Shown: piece after piece, positions 1-5,060 of the stretch
Layout of the letters: each line of letters starts with the position of its first letter
Numbering within the stretch: the first letter of the stretch is position 1
NCBI GenBank assembly: GCA_012274205.1
Contig: JAAOZY010000161.1
Span: 1 to 6,307, forward strand
Reading direction: 5' to 3'
Length of the DNA stretch: 6,307 nucleotides
From: Betaproteobacteria bacterium
Lineage (GTDB): Bacteria > Pseudomonadota > Gammaproteobacteria > Burkholderiales > SG8-39
Translations under genes and position numbers: made by a program
The notes under the pieces: model-generated
What the model was told of the DNA's origin: nothing
Database searches by the model: none
What the model saw: the letters and a program-made list of their open reading frames with translations, nothing else

Positions 1-117
1 CCGGGGCGGTTCATCCCGGTCCTGGAAGAAACCGGGCTGATCTATGACGTCGGGCGCTGGGCGCTGCGCCAGGCGATCGCGGACTACCTGCGCTGGCGCG
101 CCGCGGGCCTGCCTGCG
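1..117 (+). repeat. Left copy of an inverted paralogous EAL segment
   Basis: These 39 codons (from the PGRFIP motif to the AGLPA motif) match the reverse complement of 3793-3909. By hand alignment 101 of 117 bases and 32 of 39 residues agree with no gaps, and the reading frames correspond. The longest exact runs are 17 bases (87-103) and 16 bases (20-35). This copy continues without interruption into the rest of the EAL domain, so it looks like the intact partner. Homology to the left of base 1 cannot be seen. Confidence 0.85.
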
Positions 118-627
118 GTGCGCATTGCGGTGAACGTGTCGCCACTGCAACTGCGGAACCGCGGCTTCATCGACGAGATCAGGGACGTGATCGCCATCGA
201 CGCGCAGGCGGCGGCAGGACTGGAACTGGAGATCACGGAAAGCCTAATCATGGAGGACGTCAAGGGCACTATAGCCAGCCTGGGGGCGATCCGCGACCTG
301 GGCGTGACCATCGCGATCGACGACTTCGGCACAGGCTTTTCCTCGCTCAGCTACCTCGCCAAGCTGCCGGTGGACACGCTCAAGATCGATCGCTCCTTCG
401 TGATCGATATGACCGCCGGACCCGAAGGGCTGGCACTGGTGTCCACCGTCATCAACCTGGCGCATTCACTCAAGCTCAAGGTGGTGGCGGAGGGGGTCGA
501 AACCGAGGAGCAATCGCGCCTGCTGCGCTTGCTCAAGTGCGATGAGTTTCAGGGCTTTTTGTTCAGCAAGCCGGTGCCGGTCGAGGTCTTCGAGTCCAGA
601 TTCCTTGCTCCGCCTGCCGCCGGGTGA
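1..627 (+). CDS. EAL-domain c-di-GMP phosphodiesterase, C-terminal part (5' end off window)
   Basis: The frame is open from the first base and ends with TGA at 625-627, giving 208 visible residues; the start lies left of the window. The visible part is the second half or more of an EAL domain, which hydrolyses cyclic di-GMP to linear pGpG in the cytoplasm. The EAL tripeptide itself is off window. Visible metal and substrate positions are all kept: Asn of NVSPLQL (133-135), first Glu of EITES (229-231), both Asp of DDFGTG (319-324), Lys of LKID (382-384), first Glu of AEGVE (490-492) and Gln of FQGF (550-552). An active phosphodiesterase is therefore likely, by family knowledge. The parent protein is probably a larger PAS/GGDEF-EAL hybrid, because its first 39 codons closely match the GGDEF-EAL gene on the opposite strand at 3793-3909. 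The short proline/alanine-rich tail after the domain is unremarkable. No clear terminator follows. Confidence 0.9.
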   Translation, partial: PGRFIPVLEETGLIYDVGRWALRQAIADYLRWRAAGLPAVRIAVNVSPLQLRNRGFIDEIRDVIAIDAQAAAGLELEITESLIMEDVKGTIASLGAIRDLGVTIAIDDFGTGFSSLSYLAKLPVDTLKIDRSFVIDMTAGPEGLALVSTVINLAHSLKLKVVAEGVETEEQSRLLRLLKCDEFQGFLFSKPVPVEVFESRFLAPPAAG

Positions 628-782
628 CGAATGAACGTGCCTGGCAAATTGACTTCGATTGACTGCTACAACACCGCCGTCTATTCATTCGAGACGTTGC
701 ACCTCTTTGGGAGCTTGCCGGGCCCGGGGGTGCAGCCTCTCTAGTTTCGTGCGAGACGAACATAGCGCTCGGTACCCGATTT

Positions 783-809
783 ATGACAGTTTGGCTGTCG
801 GCGTATAGA
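783..809 (+). promoter_or_regulatory. Weak sigma-70-like promoter candidate for the PDC-GGDEF-EAL gene
   Basis: ATGACA (783-788) resembles a -35 box (5 of 6) and TATAGA (804-809) a -10 box (4 of 6), but the 15-base spacing is short. The perfect inverted repeat GACAG-TTTGG-CTGTC (785-799) lies between and overlapping these boxes, so it could be an operator or simply a small hairpin. The site is about 90 bases upstream of the start codon at 900. It is a pattern-based suggestion only. The rest of the 628-899 gap holds a GC-rich palindrome (718-727), a 6-bp stem (698-703 with 729-734) and no T-run terminator or convincing gene. Confidence 0.25.
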
Positions 810-899
810 AGGTGTCTCGCAACGGCGAATGGGCACCGATATCCAATGAGATTTTCTTTGCAACGCCAGGGTAGCGAAACCATCAAATAGAGAAATGCG

Positions 900-3236
900 A
901 TGAGTTGGGGAAGTGCATTAATTGCGGCGGGCGCCAGTCTTCGACGCTGGGCGAACCGGGCAACGGAGCCGCAGGTTCTGTTCCCGGCAATTGCCGTTCT
1001 CATTTTGGGCGTGGTCTGGGGGACGACGCTACACCTCATCAATGTCGAACGCGCGGGAGCGGAACGCGAAGCAGTCGCGATAGCCGGGGAATTGGCCAAA
1101 ACTTACGAAGCGCGAATGGTGCGCACGTTGCGCGAGATCGACTACACGCTGAAGCTGGTCAAATACACCGTCGAATTCAAAAAGGCGCAGATCAATCTCT
1201 CTGATCTGAAGAGCAGGTCATTGTTGCCGTCGGACGCCGTGTTCGGCGTTAGTATCACAGACGCCGATGGCAACGTCGTGGCAAGCACACGGCCGTCGAA
1301 ATCGTCGTACGTTGGAGACCGGGATTACTTCCAGATATTGCAGCGCCACATCGATGCCTTCACCGTCGGCATGCCGCAGCGCAGCGCGGACTCCGAAGTA
1401 TGGAAACAGTATTTCAGCCGCAGGCTGAACGCGGACGACGGGACGTTTGCCGGTATCGTGATGGTTGACGTGGATGCCGCGTATTTCGTCAGCGCCTATG
1501 ATACTAAACAATTGGGCGAGCGCGGGCTGCTCGGGTTGGTCGGAAACGACGGTTCTATCCGGGCAGGGAGCACCGGCAAAACGCTATTGGTCGGCGTAAC
1601 GGTCAATTATGCGTCGGGGGCAGCGGACGGCGAAGCCGTACTAGTGACGAACGCATGGGACGGCGTGGCACGCTACGTCAGCATACGCCGTCTCTCTGAT
1701 TTCCCTGTGGCGGTTATCGTCGGGCTCGCACAGGACGAGCAATTGGCGAGCGCCCGCAAGAATCAGCACGCCATCCTTTGGGCGGCGACCGCGGGCAGCA
1801 TCTTGCTCATCGCGATAGTCGCGATATTGGGCCGCATGAGCTGGCAGCTGGCGCAGAGCCGCTTGCGCGCAGTCGAAGAGCATGCGGCCAATGCCGAACG
1901 TGTTCAATATCTCGCTTATCACGACAGCCTCACGACGCTGCCGAATCGCAGCCTGTTCACCAAGCTTTTGACCCAAAGCATCCACGAGGCGCATCGCTTC
2001 AACAGACAGTTGGCGGTACTCTTTCTCGACCTCGACCGATTCAAGCATATTAACGACACCCTCGGGCACGAGGCCGGGGACCAATTGCTGCAGGAGGCCG
2101 CGACCAGACTCAAGGGTTGTCTGCGCGAAAGCGATACCGTCGCCCGGCTGGGAGGGGACGAGTTCGTAGTGCTGCTGCCGGAACTGGATCAGGAAAAATA
2201 CGTGGCGACAGTAGCGCAGAAAATACTTTCCGCCATTGCCAAGCCATTTGTCTTGCATGGCCAGGAATACCGTGTCACGGCGAGCGTGGGTATCTGCACC
2301 TATCCGCAAGACGGACTCGATGAGGAGACGCTAACCAAAAATGCGGACATCGCAATGTATCGGGCGAAGGAAGAAGGCAAGAACAATTACCAGTTTTATT
2401 CCGCGAAACTCAATGCGGATTCGCTCGAGCGGCTCACCTTGGAATCGCGCCTGCGTCACGCCGTAGAGAACCACGAGTTTGAGCTTTACTATCAAGCGAA
2501 AAGGAATTTAGCCGACGGCCGGATTACCGGCATGGAAACGCTGCTGCGCTGGAAGCACCCCGATCTCGGCATGGTGGCGCCAATGAAATTCATCCCTGTC
2601 GCGGAGGAGTTGGGTCTGATGGTGCCGATCGGGAGGTGGGTGCTCAAGACCGCGTGCCTGCAAAACGTCGCCTGGCAAAAGCAGGGTTTGCCTCATCTGA
2701 GCATTGCCGTCAACCTGACGTCGCGCCAGTTCTTTGATGAGAATCTGTTGCCCGACCTCACATCGATACTTGATGCATCCGGCATGGACGCACATCTGCT
2801 GGAACTCGAATTTACCGAGAGCATGTTGATGCAAAATATCGAAAAGACGCTGCGGATATTAAGCGCGCTCAAGGGACTGGGAGTCCGGATCGCTGTTGAC
2901 GATTTCGGAATCGGATATTCATCGGTCGCCACGCTCAAGCAGTTCCCGCTCGACACCATCAAGATCGATCGATCGCTTATCCGTGACGTCGCCGGTAGCG
3001 CGCAAGACAAAAATCTGACTGCTGCCATTATAGCGATGGGCGGGGCCCTGAGTTTGACGGTCGTTGCCCAAGGCGTGGAGACGAAGGAGCAGGCCGACTT
3101 TTTGCGCGAGCATGCCTGCGCCGAGTTGCAGGGGTTTTATTTCAACAAACCAGTGCCGGCCGAACAGTTTGCGGAGTTGTTGCAGACACAGGCGGGTATT
3201 TCGGATTTCGATACCCCCCCGGTGGATAATGCTTGA
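900..3236 (+). CDS. Membrane-bound Cache/PDC sensor GGDEF-EAL protein (c-di-GMP synthesis/turnover)
   Basis: This is a complete 778-residue inner-membrane signalling protein. Transmembrane segments lie at about residues 26-47 and 291-311. The ~240 residues between them should be periplasmic and resemble a PDC/dCache ligand-sensing domain (the GDRDYF region is typical). A short helical linker leads to a GGDEF domain at ~335-490. This has an intact GGDEF motif (418-422) and an RxxD product-inhibition site (R409, D412) five residues before it, so diguanylate cyclase activity is expected. The EAL domain follows (~505-765). It keeps E546, the DD pair 667-668 and K688, but reads ETL for EAL, YQAK for YQPK, DDFGIG for DDFGTG and AQGVE (Q724) for AEGVE. 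Its phosphodiesterase activity may therefore be weak or absent. The ATG at 900 has only a weak AGAG ribosome site (889-892); the ATG at 895 is out of frame and hits a stop at once. The gene appears to stand alone, on the same strand as its neighbours. Confidence 0.93.
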   Translation: MSWGSALIAAGASLRRWANRATEPQVLFPAIAVLILGVVWGTTLHLINVERAGAEREAVAIAGELAKTYEARMVRTLREIDYTLKLVKYTVEFKKAQINLSDLKSRSLLPSDAVFGVSITDADGNVVASTRPSKSSYVGDRDYFQILQRHIDAFTVGMPQRSADSEVWKQYFSRRLNADDGTFAGIVMVDVDAAYFVSAYDTKQLGERGLLGLVGNDGSIRAGSTGKTLLVGVTVNYASGAADGEAVLVTNAWDGVARYVSIRRLSDFPVAVIVGLAQDEQLASARKNQHAILWAATAGSILLIAIVAILGRMSWQLAQSRLRAVEEHAANAERVQYLAYHDSLTTLPNRSLFTKLLTQSIHEAHRFNRQLAVLFLDLDRFKHINDTLGHEAGDQLLQEAATRLKGCLRESDTVARLGGDEFVVLLPELDQEKYVATVAQKILSAIAKPFVLHGQEYRVTASVGICTYPQDGLDEETLTKNADIAMYRAKEEGKNNYQFYSAKLNADSLERLTLESRLRHAVENHEFELYYQAKRNLADGRITGMETLLRWKHPDLGMVAPMKFIPVAEELGLMVPIGRWVLKTACLQNVAWQKQGLPHLSIAVNLTSRQFFDENLLPDLTSILDASGMDAHLLELEFTESMLMQNIEKTLRILSALKGLGVRIAVDDFGIGYSSVATLKQFPLDTIKIDRSLIRDVAGSAQDKNLTAAIIAMGGALSLTVVAQGVETKEQADFLREHACAELQGFYFNKPVPAEQFAELLQTQAGISDFDTPPVDNA

Positions 3237-3435
3237 GGAATATGCGGTCACTTGCGCTTAGGCGCGTACCGGCTGCTTGGTTGATCCAGACAAAAGCGCG
3301 GCCGCTGCCGGTTGCGCATCCTGGATTTGCAAAAAACTGTGCGCGCACCGCGCGTGCATTATCGCGGCCGAGGCGGAGGAGTCATGGGCTGTAACGAACA
3401 CCGTCATTCCGCCGCCAGCGCCTTCGACCCGGTGT

Positions 3436-4773
3436 TTAATGTGCTGTTGCTTTCACGTTGCCGTGAATGAAGGAATAAACATGAACAAGCTTTTTACCGC
3501 GCTGTCGATTTTCCTGTTTTGCAATGTATTTGGAGCCGGGGCGTCGCTCGCTGTCACACCGGTCAAAATACAGGTGGGCATTCTGCTGCCGCTGACCGGC
3601 AATTTTGCGGCGGTGGCCGAAACGCAGAAGGAAGGCGCGCTCCTCGCGATCGATGCCGTCAACAGGCGCGGTGGCCTCAATATGCCAGGCGGCAAGGTAA
3701 TGATCGAAGGTGTCGTCGCCGATGACGAAGCCAAGAAGGACGTCGGCGTGCGGCGTTACCACGACATGGTTGCCAAAGGCGTCAAAGGCGTTGGCGGGCA
3801 GCCCCGCGGCACGCCAGCGCAGGTAGTCTGAGATCGCCTTGCGTACCGCCCAGTGCCCGACTTCATAGATCATTCCGGTTTCTTCCAGGATCGGGATGAA
3901 GCGGCCCGGTGGCACCAGCCCCGTGCGCGGATCGTTCCAGCGGATCAGCGCCTCGGCGCTGGTGATTTTTCCGCTCACCAGGTCCACCTTGGGCTGGTAA
4001 TGCAGCACGAACTCTTCGTTGTCCAGCGCATTGCGCAATTGATTTTCCAGAGTGAGCCTGCCCGCCGCTGCCTCGGTCATGGTCTGCGTGTAGAACAGGT
4101 AGCGCTCGCCGCTCGCCTTGGCTTTTTTGAGCGCCGCCTCGGCGTGTCTGAACAAGATGTCGGCGTCGGCGCCGTCCTCCGGGAACACGGCTACGCCGAC
4201 CTTGACCGCGATCCGGAACACTGCGTCATTCAGGCGGAACGGATGGTCCATAAATGCTTTGATCCGTTCCTCGAGAAGCCGCGCCCCATCTCCTCCTTGC
4301 TTTACTTCCGGCAGCACCGTAGCAAAGTGATCCGCACCGATACGCGCAACCAGGTTGGCGTCCCCTGTGTTGCCTGTTTCCACTTTGGGCGCCTCGGATG
4401 CATCGTCTCCGCGTGCACGCGCACAAATCTCGAGGTAATTGAGGCCGATTCCGGCATCCGGACTTCGGAGTCCATTCTCGCTGCCGAATCGCCGCCAGGC
4501 CTCGTTCACCGAGATGATGACACCTTGGCTATCGAGCAATGCGATATGCGCCGGCAGCACGTTGAGGATGGCGGCCTGCTTGGCGGCCTCGCTATGGCGC
4601 AACAGCTCCTGCGCGTGCCGCAGCAGGAAGGTCCGGCCCTCGCGGTCGGCCACCGCGTCCACTTCGCCCGCCGTGATTTCCTCCAGGCGCTGCCCGGTCC
4701 GGTGCAGCGTCTCGATCAGTGCCGATATTTCCTGGTCCGCATCCGCCGGAGGGTATGGCTCTTTGCGTTTCAT
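3436..4773 (-). CDS. Degenerate PAS-GGDEF-EAL protein of the kai operon (internally deleted, C-terminally truncated, chimeric tail)
   Basis: The ATG (4773-4771) overlaps the kaiB stop by four bases (ATGA), with no evident ribosome site, so translation is probably coupled to kaiB. Residues 1-66 are a charged helical leader. Residues ~67-125 are the first part of a PAS domain. After only ~15 further residues comes GADHF (146-150), the counterpart of GGDEF, so the first half of the GGDEF domain and the end of PAS are missing. The second GGDEF half runs to ~230. An EAL domain begins at ~240 with YQPK (259-262) and EAL (274-276), and stops at residue 327 (3793). The remaining 118 residues are antisense of the transporter fragment and its leader, and should not fold as part of an enzyme. 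GADHF cannot act as a cyclase by family knowledge, and the EAL domain lacks its Asn, Glu, DD and Lys metal/catalytic positions. It is open but almost certainly without catalytic activity, so effectively a pseudogene; a retained partner-binding role is conceivable. Confidence 0.82.
   Translation of the reverse strand: MKRKEPYPPADADQEISALIETLHRTGQRLEEITAGEVDAVADREGRTFLLRHAQELLRHSEAAKQAAILNVLPAHIALLDSQGVIISVNEAWRRFGSENGLRSPDAGIGLNYLEICARARGDDASEAPKVETGNTGDANLVARIGADHFATVLPEVKQGGDGARLLEERIKAFMDHPFRLNDAVFRIAVKVGVAVFPEDGADADILFRHAEAALKKAKASGERYLFYTQTMTEAAAGRLTLENQLRNALDNEEFVLHYQPKVDLVSGKITSAEALIRWNDPRTGLVPPGRFIPILEETGMIYEVGHWAVRKAISDYLRWRAAGLPANAFDAFGNHVVVTPHADVLLGFVIGDDTFDHYLAAWHIEATAPVDGIDREERAFLLRFGHRRKIAGQRQQNAHLYFDRCDSERRPGSKYIAKQENRQRGKKLVHVYSFIHGNVKATAH
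3452..3467 (+). promoter_or_regulatory. Perfect hairpin just upstream of the transporter-gene ribosome site
   Basis: TTCACG (3452-3457) and CGTGAA (3462-3467) form a perfect 6-bp stem around a TTGC loop. It ends two bases before the AAGGA Shine-Dalgarno sequence. It could be an operator half-site pair or a leader hairpin affecting ribosome access. No T-run follows, so it is not an intrinsic terminator. The rest of 3237-3480 is GC-rich, contains only short stems and shows no gene or RNA that I recognise. Confidence 0.35.
3470..3474 (+). promoter_or_regulatory. Shine-Dalgarno site AAGGA
   Basis: AAGGA sits six bases before the ATG at 3481. It fixes the start of the transporter fragment there, in agreement with the signal peptide that begins at that codon, rather than at in-frame starts further upstream. 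Confidence 0.75.
3481..3831 (+). pseudogene. 5' fragment of a branched-chain amino acid-type ABC transporter substrate-binding protein
   Basis: The ATG at 3481 has a good ribosome site and begins a Sec signal peptide: Lys at residue 3, a hydrophobic core at ~5-18 and a likely cut after ASLA at residue 24. The mature start (VKIQVGILLPLTG, then an EGALLAIDAVNRRGG stretch) is the N-terminal signature of the periplasmic type I binding proteins of the Leu/Ile/Val family, which deliver amino acids, amides or similar ligands to an ABC permease. The family is usually about 370-420 residues long. Here recognisable sequence ends near residue 105 and the frame runs about ten more codons into antisense EAL-gene sequence before stopping at 3831. 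Only half of the first lobe remains, so it cannot form a ligand cleft. No permease or ATPase genes are next to it. I treat it as a remnant of a rearrangement with an intact 5' end that may still be transcribed and exported. Confidence 0.85.
3790..3800. other. Rearrangement junction truncating two genes at once
   Basis: To the left is + strand transporter coding sequence; to the right is - strand EAL coding sequence. The EAL homology with the copy at window start ends at codon GCC (3795-3793), the last codon of the AGLPA motif. The binding-protein homology ends in the VGG codons at about 3790-3798. Both genes lose their 3' ends here and face each other. I see no insertion-sequence end, target duplication or tRNA at the joint, which favours a simple recombination or end-joining event. 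Confidence 0.75.
3793..3909 (-). repeat. Right copy of an inverted paralogous EAL segment (truncated gene)
   Basis: This is the reverse-oriented counterpart of 1-117, with 101 of 117 bases identical by hand count. The sixteen differences include nine that change one of seven residues, mostly conservatively (V/I, L/M, D/E, R/H, L/V, Q/K, A/S). That pattern suggests paralogues kept under protein-level selection for some time rather than a recent copy. Similarity ends at 3793, at the rearrangement joint. Confidence 0.85.
4350..4390 (-). other. Probable in-frame internal deletion joint inside the PAS-GGDEF gene
   Basis: On the - strand the PAS-like sequence ends around the ARGDDASEA motif (residues 119-128). 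Second-half GGDEF sequence begins by the LVARIGADHF motif (141-150). A normal PAS end plus the first GGDEF half would add well over a hundred residues here, including the helix with the substrate-binding Asn/Asp positions. The frame is kept across the joint. The exact breakpoints cannot be placed without an intact homologue. Confidence 0.6.
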
Positions 4774-5060
4774 GCTGTGATGGGTTGTAGCCCTAATGCC
4801 TGCAACACGGGCTGCAACTGGCTGAGCGTGCCGACGATTTTTCTGACCGGGGACGGCGCGAGCTTGAGTAGAGTCGGCGTCATGAAAATGCCGTCTGCGA
4901 GCGCGCGCTTGGGTTCCCGGAACACGTCCACGACTTCGATCTCGTGCCGATCCGGCAGGTATTTCAGGCAAAGCGCGGTCAGGTTTGCGAGCGCCTGCGC
5001 CGAGTTCAGTGCGTCGCCAGCGACATAAATCCGGAACTTGAACACGGCGCGCCGGCTCAT
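4770..5060 (-). CDS. kaiB: KaiB-family protein
   Basis: This is a 96-residue protein with a KaiB domain over most of its length, close to the ~100 residues of cyanobacterial KaiB. The FKFRIYVAGD start, the central EVVDVF strand and the MTPTLLKLAPSPVRKIVGTLS block (cis-proline loop and following helix) are clear family signatures. KaiB is a thioredoxin-like, fold-switching protein that binds KaiC in the cyanobacterial clock; it lacks a CxxC redox motif, as here. Its ATG (5060-5058) overlaps the kaiC stop as ATGA, and its own stop overlaps the next gene's ATG as ATGA. No good ribosome site precedes it, so translation is probably coupled to kaiC. No kaiA is present in the window, as is usual outside cyanobacteria. 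Whether the pair drives a rhythm, an hourglass or a stress response cannot be told from sequence. Confidence 0.93.
   Translation of the reverse strand: MSRRAVFKFRIYVAGDALNSAQALANLTALCLKYLPDRHEIEVVDVFREPKRALADGIFMTPTLLKLAPSPVRKIVGTLSQLQPVLQALGLQPITA

Noticed and set aside
118..120. GTG at 118 as the start of a short EAL protein
   Set aside because: EAL-domain sequence continues in frame upstream to base 1 without a stop, so this codon is internal.
649..687. Overlapping TTGACT boxes (649-654 and 659-664) as promoter -35 elements
   Set aside because: At a 17-base spacing neither has a -10 box better than 3 of 6.
563..1099. 178-residue open frame on the - strand covering the 628-899 gap
   Set aside because: It overlaps the ends of two real + strand genes and its composition is low in recognisable structure; no ribosome site or family match was seen.
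3254..3265. GCGC-TTAG-GCGC stem after the GGDEF-EAL gene as a terminator
   Set aside because: The stem is four base pairs and has no T-run after it.
3277..3480. N-terminal extension of the transporter fragment from an upstream in-frame start
   Set aside because: The Shine-Dalgarno site and signal peptide place the start at 3481; the upstream residues look like translated intergenic DNA.
3750..3850. Assembly chimera as the explanation of the double truncation
   Set aside because: Not excluded, but less likely: the inverted EAL copies differ at 16 of 117 bases, so they would not easily be collapsed, and the joint lies at the end of the homology. Read data would decide.
4774..4971. 66-residue N-terminal extension of the PAS-GGDEF-EAL frame
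   Set aside because: It overlaps kaiB in another frame and is Arg/Ala-rich without domain features; the ATGA overlap at 4773 is the natural start.
3853..5028. 391-residue open frame on the + strand
   Set aside because: It is antisense to the PAS-GGDEF-EAL gene and kaiB, whose domain matches and ATGA coupling are clear; the + strand translation shows no recognisable domain and is a GC-rich shadow.
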